Notes under the pieces: generated by a model
What the model was told of the DNA's origin: nothing
Seen by the model: the letters and a program-made list of their open reading frames with translations, nothing else
Database searches by the model: none
In this document: in pieces, positions 26,145-34,639 of the stretch
Layout: every line of letters starts with the position of its first letter
How positions within the stretch are numbered: the first letter of the stretch is position 1
Assembly: GCA_964606735.1 (NCBI GenBank)
Contig: CAZSHI010000003.1
Coordinates: forward strand, 75,753 to 139,752
Length of the DNA stretch: 64,000 nucleotides
Direction of reading: 5' to 3'
From: UBA5109 sp964606735
GTDB lineage: Bacteria > Pseudomonadota > Gammaproteobacteria > Pseudomonadales > Pseudohongiellaceae
Translations under genes and position numbers: made by a program

Positions 26145-26926
26145 GTAGCTGAATCTCCTGTGCGCCGCAGGCGGGGTATTATGGCGCGGTACCAGAGGCC
26201 CTGCAGCCGTGAAAAAACCTTGAGAACAATATGTAGACGCCAGGGAAAATTTATCCTGAAAGGCCTTTTTTCAATGTTTTTCAGGATTGCGTTCGCGGCT
26301 ACATCAACTGTCTGAATAAAAGGCATCGGGAAATCATTGCTGGCAGTCATCGGCGTCTCCACAAAACCCAAATAAACCGCAATCACATCAATTTCTTGGC
26401 CAATATCGGCCCGAAGTGAATCCAGGAAATAGGCCATGGCCGCTTTTGAAGCGCCATAGGCTTCAGCTCTGGGAAAGCCAAGATAGGAACTCATGGAACA
26501 CAGGCCTGCGATGAAGGGTTTGCCGCCCGTTCGACCCATGGCCCGCTTTAATAAGGGGTAGGCAGCTGCACAACTATTAACCGTACCCTGAAAATTAACT
26601 GCCATGTGGCGCCCAAACGAAGGCAGATTAAAATCCGGCAAATCAATATATTCGCAGTGTCCGGCACATAAGATGATGCCATCCAGGTAGTCCAGTTCTG
26701 GCGCCTGTTTGTCAAACAGGCTCTGCATTGAATCACTATCGGACACATCGCAGGCCAGGACCCGAATCTGCTCAGGATAGTTCAGCGCCAGAGCCTGAAG
26801 TGCCTCATGGTTGCGACTGCTGACAATCAGCTCATGCCCCTGCTTTGCCAATTTATCTACCAGCGCCTTGCCTATCCCCGAACTGGCACCCGTAATCCAA
26901 TATCGTTTGCTGGAAACTGCTGGCAT
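26141..26926 (-). CDS. Short-chain dehydrogenase/reductase
   Basis: A 261-residue SDR. The nucleotide-binding motif TGASSGIG (12-19) and the catalytic YGASK (within EAYGASKAAMAYFL) are intact. Context in the ChrR-type operon suggests it acts on a lipid intermediate. A hydrophobic/basic C-terminal segment is present, typical of the SDRs in such loci. It overlaps the FAD oxidoreductase gene by four bases and begins three bases after the NTF2-like gene. The cofactor cannot be fixed from the residues seen. Confidence 0.86.
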   Translation of the reverse strand: MPAVSSKRYWITGASSGIGKALVDKLAKQGHELIVSSRNHEALQALALNYPEQIRVLACDVSDSDSMQSLFDKQAPELDYLDGIILCAGHCEYIDLPDFNLPSFGRHMAVNFQGTVNSCAAAYPLLKRAMGRTGGKPFIAGLCSMSSYLGFPRAEAYGASKAAMAYFLDSLRADIGQEIDVIAVYLGFVETPMTASNDFPMPFIQTVDVAANAILKNIEKRPFRINFPWRLHIVLKVFSRLQGLWYRAIIPRLRRTGDSAT

Positions 26927-26929
26927 AAG

Positions 26930-27388
26930 CTAGCTACCCAGGCGCTGTTTAAGGAAACGGGTGGCAGCACCTAAAACAGGCACATGTTCATAGATAAGCG
27001 CCCCGAGGTCATAACAGTCCTCATGGTAAAACACCTTGTTGGTAAATTTCAAAAGGCTCAAGCCCCTGACCAGAACTGGTTTTCCGCTGTTGAGCCGTGG
27101 ATGGATAAAGCTCATTTCCCAGCTCAGACAGGCGCTGTCCACGCCCTGCAGCTTGTCAATGTAGCGCATTTCATAGGCCTGCATATTGCTCGCAAGGCTC
27201 TTGAAATAGGCTTTCAGTGCAAGGCTGCCCTCAAGACGGTGGATCGGGTCAATAAACTCAACATCTCGGGTATACAAATCATCGATCTGCGGTATGCTAT
27301 CCCGCGAAAAATTACTGTAGAAATCCATGATTCTGGGGATTATCTCCCCAGATGGATCCGGTAAAGGCATTTTGGCAACCTTGCTCAT
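26930..27388 (-). CDS. NTF2/SnoaL-like protein
   Basis: About 152 residues starting at the ATG at 27388, preceded by AGAGGT; an in-frame ATG six codons earlier is possible. The N-terminal helix, MDFYSNFSRDSIPQIDDLYTRDVEFIDP and following strands match the NTF2-like fold of SnoaL/limonene-epoxide-hydrolase type proteins. Such proteins bind hydrophobic small molecules or catalyse isomerisation or hydrolysis. It is the first gene of the lipid operon, closest to the regulatory region facing the sigma factor. Its specific role is unknown. Confidence 0.78.
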   Translation of the reverse strand: MSKVAKMPLPDPSGEIIPRIMDFYSNFSRDSIPQIDDLYTRDVEFIDPIHRLEGSLALKAYFKSLASNMQAYEMRYIDKLQGVDSACLSWEMSFIHPRLNSGKPVLVRGLSLLKFTNKVFYHEDCYDLGALIYEHVPVLGAATRFLKQRLGS

Positions 27389-27458
27389 GTGAAAGACCTC
27401 TTGCATGTTTGCATATTGGTACGCAGATGCATTAATTTTGGATTACCCTAACTAAAAG

Positions 27459-27488
27459 TGATCCGCTTACTACTGCTTCACGTAATAG
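27459..27488 (+). promoter_or_regulatory. Candidate ECF (RpoE/ChrR type) promoter
   Basis: TGATCC at 27459-27464 is followed, after exactly 18 bases, by TAATAG at 27483-27488. It closely resembles the TGATCC-N18-TA(A/T)(A/G) consensus that I recall for the singlet-oxygen sigma factor of Rhodobacter. It reads toward the sigma-chrR genes, the expected autoregulation, with the first ATG at 27517. A weaker site, TAATCC-N18-TACCAA, reads from the other strand (27416-27445) toward the lipid operon. Spacing is seen directly; function is inference. Confidence 0.6.
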
Positions 27489-27516
27489 TCGATACATCAT
27501 GTTTACGTGAAACCAG

Positions 27517-28143
27517 ATGAGCAGATACATGTCACAAGTTATGACTAAAACTGATCAGGAATCAAATCAATCTGCTCACTGGAATGATCTGGTACAGACT
27601 GTCGCACGAGACAGAGACCGCTCGGCTTTTCAGGCGCTGTTCACACACTTTGCACCTTTGGTCAAAGCCTATGCATACAAGGTCTCGGATCTGGCCCAGG
27701 CAGAAGCACTGGCTGAAGAGCTGGTCCAGGAAACCATGATTAAAGTCTGGCTTAAAGCCGATACGTTTAATGCGGAAAAATCGGCTGCCGGAACCTGGAT
27801 CTTCACCATCGCCAGAAATACCCGAATTGATCTGCTGCGGAAATATGCCCGACAGTGGGAGAACGATAAGGAGGAGTTTGATGAAAGCAAACTCAGTGCA
27901 GATGATATCTGGATGCATCAGCAAAATGATGTACTGGAAAATGTCAGCGAGCAGCAGCAACAGGAAAAACTCCTGGCATCCTTCAAGGTTCTTTCTGAAG
28001 ACCAGGCCTCAATCGTGAGGGCCATTTTTATTGAAGGCAAGTCTCACACTGAAGCAGCTGCCACTTTCGGACTGCCGCTTGGAACTGTGAAATCCCGGGT
28101 CAGGCTTGCACTACAAAAACTTAAGCTCAATATTGATGTTTAA
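27517..28143 (+). CDS. rpoE: ECF sigma factor, ChrR-partner type
   Basis: A 208-residue sigma-70 family factor. Region 2 (LVKAYAYKVSDLAQAEALAEELVQETMIKVW, about 49-80) and region 4 (LPLGTVKSRVRLALQKLKL) are visible and region 3 is absent, so it belongs to the ECF class. The adjacent zinc/cupin anti-sigma makes it a homologue of Rhodobacter RpoE, which responds to singlet oxygen. Three Met codons are possible starts (27517, 27529, 27541); the first is given. The partner gene starts four bases after the stop. Expected targets include the divergent lipid operon and the nearby photolyase. Confidence 0.88.
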   Translation: MSRYMSQVMTKTDQESNQSAHWNDLVQTVARDRDRSAFQALFTHFAPLVKAYAYKVSDLAQAEALAEELVQETMIKVWLKADTFNAEKSAAGTWIFTIARNTRIDLLRKYARQWENDKEEFDESKLSADDIWMHQQNDVLENVSEQQQQEKLLASFKVLSEDQASIVRAIFIEGKSHTEAAATFGLPLGTVKSRVRLALQKLKLNIDV

Positions 28144-28147
28144 ATAA

Positions 28148-28831
28148 ATGCCTATGACTAAATATCATCCTGAAACCCGTTTTATCACTGATTATGCTGC
28201 CGGCAGTTTGCCGAGTTCACAGGCGCTGTGTGTGTCTGCTCATCTGCATTACTGTGGAGAATGTCGAGCAAAAGTGGAACAGCTAAATACCCTGGGCGCT
28301 TTGATTTTCGATGACCTGGAGCCACAGGAACCAAGCCAAAGTTTCTCCTCACTGATGGAGAGAATTGATGCCATGCCTGATATTGAGCAAAAACAGGAAC
28401 CTTTACGGTCCTCAGACAATATTAAGCGTTCAGGCAACTTGCCAGCTGCCTTGCAGAAACTGACCCGAGGAGACCTGGCATCACTGCAGTGGAAAAACAT
28501 CGGAAAATATTTCAGTTATTCTGAGCTTGAGCTGGGCGACAGGCATCGCGAAACTTCACTTTTAAATATCAAGGCAGGTGGCAATGTCCCAAGACATCGT
28601 CACAGGGGCGATGAAATTACCGTTGTGCTGAAGGGAAGCTTTTCTGACCAGGATGATCATTATCAAACCGGTGACTTTATCGTTCGAACGCAAGGTGAAA
28701 TCCACAGCCCTGTGGCAGCACAGGATGAGGACTGCCTGTGCCTTTCAACATTAGAGGCCCCCATACAGATGACAAACTGGCTGTACCGGCTGCTTATGCC
28801 CCTCGTAAGAGGAACGGCCCATGCCAGTTAA
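28148..28831 (+). CDS. chrR: ChrR-like zinc anti-sigma factor with cupin domain
   Basis: A 227-residue protein with two domains. The N-terminal anti-sigma domain has the zinc ligands H7, H32, C36 and C39 (HLHYCGEC), matching those of Rhodobacter ChrR with an offset of one. The C-terminal cupin domain (about 120-220) carries a second zinc set, H150, H152, E156 and H186 (RHRHRGDE... IHSP), needed in the model system for response to singlet oxygen. ChrR keeps its sigma factor inactive until singlet oxygen or related oxidants cause its release. It overlaps no gene but is four bases from the sigma gene and convergent with photolyase. Confidence 0.9.
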   Translation: MPMTKYHPETRFITDYAAGSLPSSQALCVSAHLHYCGECRAKVEQLNTLGALIFDDLEPQEPSQSFSSLMERIDAMPDIEQKQEPLRSSDNIKRSGNLPAALQKLTRGDLASLQWKNIGKYFSYSELELGDRHRETSLLNIKAGGNVPRHRHRGDEITVVLKGSFSDQDDHYQTGDFIVRTQGEIHSPVAAQDEDCLCLSTLEAPIQMTNWLYRLLMPLVRGTAHAS

Positions 28832-28832
28832 A

Positions 28833-30236
28833 TCATGCTTTGTATTTAAACGCCGCCAACGCCCTTTCACGTGAAAACTTGAGCTCGACCAGTGGCTCCC
28901 AATAATCTGCCTCCAGTTTCGCCGGATCATGGATACTGCTGGCGGATTCGTTTCGCAAGCCTGGAATATAGTTTTTGATAAATTCCCCCTGCGGGTCGAA
29001 GCGTTCAGATTGCCGGATAGGATTAAATATTCTGAAATAAGGCGCTGCATCCGTTCCAGTTGAGGCGCTCCACTGCCAGCCTCCGTTATTGGAGGAAAAA
29101 TCGCCATCTACCAAATGCTGCATAAACCAGCGTTCTCCCCAGCGCCAGTCAATCAGCAGGTTCTTGCTGAGAAACATGGCTACAAGCATGCGTAACCTGT
29201 TGTGCATCCAGCCAGTCGCCAGTAACTGTTTCATGGCAGCGTCAATCAGGGGAAAACCGGTTTCACCCTGGCTCCAGCGGGAAAAATCATCCTCATCACT
29301 GCGCCACTGAATGTTGGTATAGGCAGGATTCCAGGCCTGGTGTTTGCATACATGTGGATAGTGCCAAACGACATACTGGTAAAAATCACGCCACAGCAGT
29401 TCATTGCACCAGCTGCGAACCGAAGCGTTGCTGCCGCTGTCCAGTGCCTGTTTCCAGCATTGCCGGACCGAAATCACGCCGGCATTCAGATAAGGCGACA
29501 GAGTACTGGTGCCAGCCTGTGCCGGAAAATCCCTTTTCTGTTGATAATCCTGCAGACGCCCATCGACAAACTCAGTCAAACGCCGCCTGGCCTCTGCCTC
29601 GCCTGCCGGCCACAATTCCTGCCAGACAGCCTGCTGCTGTGGCCAGTCAATCTCATCCAGCTTGCGCTCTTCAGCCAGTGGCACCAAGGCAAAAATGGGC
29701 TGTTTATTTTCGGTTGACAGTTCATGAAGCCCGGGCGGCCCAGATACCTCCAGATATTCACGACACTTGTTCGCGTAGGGAGTAAAAACCCTGAAAGGCT
29801 TGTCCTGCCCGGTCAGCACCAGTTCCGGTGGCAGCAGGCAATGATCTTCATAAGCAAAAACCCCTACAGATTTTTCCCTGCACAGCGCAGACACGACTTC
29901 ATCCCGGCGACGTTCATTAAGCGGATAGTCAATATTGTAATGCAGCGCATCTATCTCCCAGTGCTGGAAAATTTTTTCGAGCAAAGCTGGAATATCCCGG
30001 TAATCCGGCACTTGAAATAAACGTAAGGGAATTTTATAGCTCGATAGCTCTCTGGCCAGCTCCTGCAGGTTTCTGCGCCAGAAATCCAGTTTGATCGGTG
30101 CATCATCATGCGCCTGCCACTGGTCCGGTGTGGCAACATAGATGACAATGGTTGGCCCCCTGTTAAGCGCCTCCAGCAGCGCACTGTTGTCACCGATGCG
30201 CAGGTCATTTCGTAGCCAGCACAGTTGTCGCTTCAT
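28833..30236 (-). CDS. phrB: Deoxyribodipyrimidine photolyase (class I)
   Basis: A 467-residue cryptochrome/photolyase. The N-terminal antenna domain begins with WLRNDLRIGDN, and the C-terminal FAD domain has WCNELLWRDFYQY, GETGFPLIDAAMKQL, WMHNRLRMLVAMFLSKNLLI and the ending region SASTGTDAAPYFRIFNP. It repairs UV-induced cyclobutane pyrimidine dimers with blue light. Overlap of four bases with the ybgA-like gene upstream indicates one operon, as in E. coli ybgA-phr. Placement beside the RpoE/ChrR pair fits light-related stress; photolyase is an RpoE target in Rhodobacter. Confidence 0.93.
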   Translation of the reverse strand: MKRQLCWLRNDLRIGDNSALLEALNRGPTIVIYVATPDQWQAHDDAPIKLDFWRRNLQELARELSSYKIPLRLFQVPDYRDIPALLEKIFQHWEIDALHYNIDYPLNERRRDEVVSALCREKSVGVFAYEDHCLLPPELVLTGQDKPFRVFTPYANKCREYLEVSGPPGLHELSTENKQPIFALVPLAEERKLDEIDWPQQQAVWQELWPAGEAEARRRLTEFVDGRLQDYQQKRDFPAQAGTSTLSPYLNAGVISVRQCWKQALDSGSNASVRSWCNELLWRDFYQYVVWHYPHVCKHQAWNPAYTNIQWRSDEDDFSRWSQGETGFPLIDAAMKQLLATGWMHNRLRMLVAMFLSKNLLIDWRWGERWFMQHLVDGDFSSNNGGWQWSASTGTDAAPYFRIFNPIRQSERFDPQGEFIKNYIPGLRNESASSIHDPAKLEADYWEPLVELKFSRERALAAFKYKA

Positions 30237-31186
30237 ATATGGTTGCGCAGACTCAATTCTGCCGGATAGGGATCAAAAAATGCCTGCTTGCTGATGTAGT
30301 CGTTGGGATGATTGTTGAAATGATGCTGCAGCAGAGTTACCGGTACTACCAGAGGGACAATCCCCTTGCGATACTGCTCGATAACCTCACCCAGTTTGGC
30401 TTTTTCCTGTGGCTGCAGCTGCTGTTTCAGGTAGCCCCGGATGTGCATCAGCACATTGGTATTGGATTTACGGTTAGCTTTTTTAGTCAGAGCCTGCATC
30501 AGCGCGGCGAAATAACGGCCTGCCAGTTCATCGGCATCCTGCTTGCCGGCATCTGCCAGCATGCGACCCAAATCCTGGTAGGACTGGGGTGCATGCGCCA
30601 TCAATGAATATTTATAAGCGGCGTGAAACTCGATAATGCCCTGTGCTGTAAGCCCCTTTTCTTTCAGTGCTTGCCAGCGCCGATAGGCATAAACACGCAG
30701 GATAAAATTTTCACGTAAAACATGATCAGTCAGCCGTCCTGCCTCCTCGACCGGCAAGAGCGGCATGGCATCGCTCAGCGCTTTGGCAAATATCCCTCGC
30801 CCTTCGTCCAGTGGTACTGGATTGTCTTCACGATAAACCTTGACCTTGAATAGACCGCAACTGGGGGAACCCTTGATAAAAATATAACCACAAATGTCCG
30901 TGAGTTCCGGTAGCGTCCGTTCGGCAAAAGACTGCAGCTTGTCCGTGACATCAATACTGGCATCATCGACATTAACCGCGCGCGGATTGGCCGGATCACC
31001 CAGCAGACGAATCGGTTTGCGCGGCACTCCCAATCCACTGCCCACTTCAGGGCAGATCGAGCGGTATTCAAAATAATCAGACAGGTTTGCTGTACACAGG
31101 CGTGAATGCTTGTGCCCGCCGTTGTAACGCACTTCCTCTCCCAGCAGACAGGCACTGATGCCAATCGGTATTTTTTGCAAAATCAA
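30233..31186 (-). CDS. ybgA: YbgA-like DUF523-DUF1722 protein
   Basis: A 317-residue two-domain protein. The N-terminal DUF523 part (about 5-155) has the cysteine set SACLLG, CPE and SPSCG, as in TudS thiouracil desulfurases, where three Cys hold a [4Fe-4S] cluster. The C-terminal DUF1722 part (about 180-310) is helical. E. coli YbgA has this architecture and lies next to phr. A role in removing thiolated pyrimidines or repairing damaged bases is plausible but not shown for this fusion. It overlaps the photolyase gene by four bases. Confidence 0.88.
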   Translation of the reverse strand: MILQKIPIGISACLLGEEVRYNGGHKHSRLCTANLSDYFEYRSICPEVGSGLGVPRKPIRLLGDPANPRAVNVDDASIDVTDKLQSFAERTLPELTDICGYIFIKGSPSCGLFKVKVYREDNPVPLDEGRGIFAKALSDAMPLLPVEEAGRLTDHVLRENFILRVYAYRRWQALKEKGLTAQGIIEFHAAYKYSLMAHAPQSYQDLGRMLADAGKQDADELAGRYFAALMQALTKKANRKSNTNVLMHIRGYLKQQLQPQEKAKLGEVIEQYRKGIVPLVVPVTLLQHHFNNHPNDYISKQAFFDPYPAELSLRNHI

Positions 31187-31212
31187 ACCCGTTTATGCCA
31201 TGAATTTACAGA

Positions 31213-31242
31213 TAGATACGAGCTTAGCATGAGTCTGGATGA
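31213..31242 (-). promoter_or_regulatory. Weak candidate ECF promoter for ybgA-phr
   Basis: On the reverse strand TCATCC (31237-31242) is followed after 18 bases by TATCTA (31213-31218), with the ybgA start at 31186. It has five of six bases of the TGATCC -35 element at the same spacing as the sigma-gene site. It would tie photolyase to the neighbouring ECF sigma, but the -10 match is poor and the element could be chance. Confidence 0.3.
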
Positions 31243-31265
31243 ATCGATAAAGCAGGTTTTTTGCC

Positions 31266-31502
31266 TCAACCGCCCTGCGCACTGGCACGACTGGTGATGT
31301 GAGCGGCCAAATGCTCTGCCTGCTCTTGCGATAGCGACTGCTTGGGCCTGCCTGCTTGCAGGGCCAGTCGGAAATACTGCATGAATCGTCGGCAATTGCC
31401 GCACATGAGCAGGTGCAGCGCCATACCCAGGGCCTGGGTACGGCTCAGTTCCCTATCCACATAAGCACTCGCTTTGTCTGCCACATCCTTACATCTCAAC
31501 AT
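31266..31502 (-). CDS. Small zf-HC2 anti-sigma-like protein
   Basis: A 78-residue protein with the HLLMCGNC motif (H-x3-C-x2-C), the zinc-binding signature of zf-HC2 anti-sigma factors, preceded by an upstream Cys (RCKDV). There is no transmembrane segment, so it would be a soluble cytoplasmic anti-sigma domain. It lies 18 bases after the ECF sigma gene in the same direction, the usual layout for a sigma/anti-sigma pair. The signal it senses is unknown; soluble ZAS proteins often respond to thiol oxidation. Confidence 0.8.
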   Translation of the reverse strand: MLRCKDVADKASAYVDRELSRTQALGMALHLLMCGNCRRFMQYFRLALQAGRPKQSLSQEQAEHLAAHITSRASAQGG

Positions 31503-31520
31503 TGCTGCTTATTGCTCCGC

Positions 31521-32159
31521 CTAACACTCACCGGTTTGCTGATAATGGTTGATCACCTCGAACAGTTTCATGCGGGCACGATGTAAAAGCACCCGGGCAT
31601 TGGAGTTGGAAATCTCCAGAATGTTACAGATTTCCTCCAGGCTCAGCTGTTCCTGATCCCGTAATACAAATACCGCTTTTTGATCGGCCTGCAGTAAATT
31701 CAGGGTTTTCTCAATACAGTGCTGCAATTGCTCCTCCTGCAGGATGGCCTCGGGGGAATCCAGGTCCCACTGGAAACTGGCTTGCCAGTGACCATCTGGC
31801 CGAAAGGAATTCTGCAACCATTCATCTAGGCGCTGCTCCTGTTTTTGGTCTGCTGGTAACGCCTCGAGAGAAACCTGGCGTGATTCCTTGCGATAACGCT
31901 TGAATGCTTCATTTTTGACGATGGTAAAGAGCCAGGTTTTCAGGGAAGAGCGTTGCTGAAATGCTGGCAGTGCCTTGTATATGGAAACCCAGGCTTCCTG
32001 TACCACTTCCTCTGCCCAGGCATCGCCGACAATCGGACGCACAAGGCTCAGCATGGAAAGATGGTATTCCCGAACTATGGCTTTAAAAGCCTGGTGATCC
32101 TGCTGTTTTAATTGCTCCAGAAATGCCGGTGCCTGAAACTGATTCACTTGCCTGCTCAT
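31521..32159 (-). CDS. ECF sigma factor
   Basis: A 212-residue sigma-70 family protein. Region 2 reads LVRPIVGDAWAEEVVQEAWVSIYKALPAF and LKTWLFTIVKNEAFKRYRK; region 4 has LSLEEICNILEISNSNARVLLHRARMKLFEVI. The partner zf-HC2 protein gene follows. No relation to the ChrR-type sigma beyond family level is apparent; the linker between regions (about 110-150) is long and acidic. Regulated genes cannot be inferred; the divergent gene at 32401 is a candidate. Cytoplasmic. Confidence 0.87.
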   Translation of the reverse strand: MSRQVNQFQAPAFLEQLKQQDHQAFKAIVREYHLSMLSLVRPIVGDAWAEEVVQEAWVSIYKALPAFQQRSSLKTWLFTIVKNEAFKRYRKESRQVSLEALPADQKQEQRLDEWLQNSFRPDGHWQASFQWDLDSPEAILQEEQLQHCIEKTLNLLQADQKAVFVLRDQEQLSLEEICNILEISNSNARVLLHRARMKLFEVINHYQQTGEC

Positions 32160-32400
32160 TTCATGCTGAAACCTGATAGTACCGAGTCAAAACACAAATG
32201 AGAATCTCGCTCAGTGTTTTCATGCATTAAGATCAGTCACCAAGCAGGGTGTTTTTCCTCATTTCATGCTTATTTTCATGTGATTTATGTCGAACAGTGG
32301 ATTATGCTTGATCTGTCTGTCAATTCATGACCCAAGTGCTTATCAGCTCTTTTCATTGATAACAAAAACCGACCAATAATAAAAACTCAAGGAGCTAGCA

Positions 32401-33735
32401 GTGAATATCAAGAAACTTTCCCTATGCAAGACAGCCCTAGCAGGCATCACCCTGGTGCTTGGCCTGCAGGCAATGGCGCAACCCGGTGGCCAGGGGCGAG
32501 CACCGATTGTGCCCGATACTGCAACAGTCGCCGCAATACCCAGTATTCGACCAGCCAGCGGCAACGGCCCCGCATGGGATTCTTCCCCTGCGCAGTGGCC
32601 CGGTCACGGCATCGAATCCTTTAACTACGAAATCAATGAGTATCTGATTTCAGGCACAGCAGCGGGTGAACCTTACACTACCCGGCTGGTTATCCGTAAG
32701 CCACGTGATGACAGCCGCTTCAGCGGCCTGATCGTCGCCGAACCCATGCACCCGATCGGTGGTGCCCATGCCTTTGAATACAACTCAGTCTATATCATGG
32801 ACTCGGGACATATCGGCGTGGAAATCACGACAAATGGTGCTGACAATATCCGCGATTTCAATCCAGCACGCTATGGTGATATCCAGATTTCACCACTGCA
32901 GACCACGGAAGTTCTCGCTCAGGCAGGCGCCCTGATCAAAAGCAACAGCAGCCCCATCGCCAATATGGATATTCGCAAAATGATTATGTGGGGTACCTCG
33001 GCCAGCTCCGGCATACTGGTGCGCTACCTGGATGGTCACAAAGTCTTTACCCTGGCCAATGGTGACAATATCTATGATGGTTTCATGCCCACCTCGAACG
33101 GTAGGGATATTGAAGCCGTTGACGTCCCCATGATCCAGGTTCCTACCCAGCATGAGTACAGTGTCGGGGCAACCATGCATCAGGACAGCGATGAGCACGG
33201 CAGTCAGTTCAGGGTGTATGAATTTGCCGGGCTGGCACATCTGGACGCCCGTCATAACGGCACCCGCCTTAGCCAGCAGGACTGTCAGCACCCGATATCG
33301 CAATTCCCGCAGGAAGCCTACTTTTCGGTTGCCCTGCACCACCTGCTGCAATGGGTCGACAAGGGTATCGAGGCTCCCCGTGCACCTCGTATCCTGATGG
33401 ATAACTTTGTCGACAATGACGGTTCGCTGATGTTGCTCGATGATGAAGCGGGCAATGCCGTGGGTGGTATCCGCAACCCCTATGTGGATGTAGCAGCGTA
33501 TAAATACACCATGTTCAACGTGCCCAGTGGGCAAGGCCAGAATGCAAACCGGCTCTGCGGCATCTCGGGCTGGCAGACTCCGGTTGCAGCGGAAGACATG
33601 CGTGAGCGCTACGGCTCACCAGCCAATTATGTGCGTATTTTCGAAGAACGACTGAATGAACTGGAAAATGAAGGCTGGTCGCTGCCGGTCTACCATGAGC
33701 TGATCATGCAGGACGCCCGAAGCATACACTTCTGA
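32401..33735 (+). CDS. Secreted alpha/beta-hydrolase domain protein (PF20091-like)
   Basis: A 444-residue protein with a Sec signal peptide (MNIKKLSL...LQAMAQ, residues 1-26), starting with GTG and a good AAGGAG site. The core resembles the Abhydrolase_10 group, with MWGTSASSGILVRYLDG as the nucleophile elbow region (GTSASSG) and HLDARHNG downstream. Proteins of this group are found in marine bacteria that degrade complex organic matter, but no substrate has been settled. The gene is monocistronic, ending in an intrinsic terminator at 33760-33790. Confidence 0.72.
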   Translation: MNIKKLSLCKTALAGITLVLGLQAMAQPGGQGRAPIVPDTATVAAIPSIRPASGNGPAWDSSPAQWPGHGIESFNYEINEYLISGTAAGEPYTTRLVIRKPRDDSRFSGLIVAEPMHPIGGAHAFEYNSVYIMDSGHIGVEITTNGADNIRDFNPARYGDIQISPLQTTEVLAQAGALIKSNSSPIANMDIRKMIMWGTSASSGILVRYLDGHKVFTLANGDNIYDGFMPTSNGRDIEAVDVPMIQVPTQHEYSVGATMHQDSDEHGSQFRVYEFAGLAHLDARHNGTRLSQQDCQHPISQFPQEAYFSVALHHLLQWVDKGIEAPRAPRILMDNFVDNDGSLMLLDDEAGNAVGGIRNPYVDVAAYKYTMFNVPSGQGQNANRLCGISGWQTPVAAEDMRERYGSPANYVRIFEERLNELENEGWSLPVYHELIMQDARSIHF

Positions 33736-33759
33736 GTCTCCAGCTAAGCAGGCAATATG

Positions 33760-33790
33760 AAAAGGGCCCAATCGGGTCCTTTTTATTTTT
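33760..33790 (+). terminator. Intrinsic terminator after the hydrolase gene
   Basis: AAAAGGGCCC (33760-33769) pairs with GGGTCCTTTT (33774-33783) around a four-base loop, with one G:U pair, followed by T-rich sequence. The A-rich left arm and T-rich right arm make it potentially bidirectional, so it may also end the convergent nitroreductase transcript. Confidence 0.82.
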
Positions 33791-33802
33791 AAGCCATGAG
33801 TG

Positions 33803-34537
33803 TCAACACTTCAGAAACCCCTGAGCCTGCAGGAATGCCAACATGTGCTCCCTTCGTTTGCCCTGAATGGCACGCGTGGTGGGCGCTGACCAGTCGCTGC
33901 TTTTGGCATTCGTCTTACGTGTCCCATAATAAGCCGCGATGATTTCATCATAGTCATCCACACTGGCTGCCACCTTCGACAGCTCATACCTGTCTTCATG
34001 CAGAATGCTGCTGACAGGCAGGCGGGGTTTGACTGCATTTTTATGAGCCGGCCAGCCCAGACAGAAGCCAAATGCCGGGTATACATGCTTGGGGATTTCC
34101 AGTATGTCGACCAGCACCTGCGGATCGTTACGGATACCGCCGATAAAGACACAACCCAGTCCACAGGATTCAGCTGCCAGCATCATATTCTGCGCCATCA
34201 GGGCTGTGTCGACACTGGCCGCCAGAAAATGTTCGGCATAACCCTGCAACTCCCCCTGCCCGGATTTTTGTGAGGCATAATTGATCCGCTGCATGTCTGC
34301 ACAGAGCACCAGAAACTCGGCAGCCTCAACAACCCAGCTCTGCCCGCCGGCCACCTCGGCTATGTGTCGACGCTTGTCGAGATCCTTTACCCGCAGCAGT
34401 GAATATGCCTGGATGAAACTGGAGCTGGCTGCAGCCTGGCCGCAGGCAATAATCTCCTGCAGCAAGTGCTCATCAATGGCCTCATCGGTATAGGAGCGCA
34501 CGGAACTGTGTGCCTGCATAAGTTTCATGACTTCGTT
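33803..34537 (-). CDS. NfsA-like FMN nitroreductase
   Basis: About 244 residues, the typical length of oxygen-insensitive NADPH nitroreductases of the NfsA/FRP family. HSSVRSYTDEAIDEHLLQEII at the N-terminus and SCGLGCVFIGGIRNDPQVL are the FMN-binding regions; the basic C-terminus (GKRREHMLAFLQAQGF) contains residues that in NfsA help bind NADPH. It reduces nitroaromatics, quinones or flavins. The ATG at 34537 with GGAG upstream is preferred to an in-frame TTG at 34576. Confidence 0.87.
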   Translation of the reverse strand, partial: NEVMKLMQAHSSVRSYTDEAIDEHLLQEIIACGQAAASSSFIQAYSLLRVKDLDKRRHIAEVAGGQSWVVEAAEFLVLCADMQRINYASQKSGQGELQGYAEHFLAASVDTALMAQNMMLAAESCGLGCVFIGGIRNDPQVLVDILEIPKHVYPAFGFCLGWPAHKNAVKPRLPVSSILHEDRYELSKVAASVDDYDEIIAAYYGTRKTNAKSSDWSAPTTRAIQGKRREHMLAFLQAQGFLKC

Positions 34538-34639
34538 CATTGATAGGGTTGCTCCATCAGGAATGACAGCGGCCAATTCGGGTGGCAGCTACTGTGTAGT
34601 TGATCAGATTGTAGATGTGCGATGCTATTTGCAGGAATT

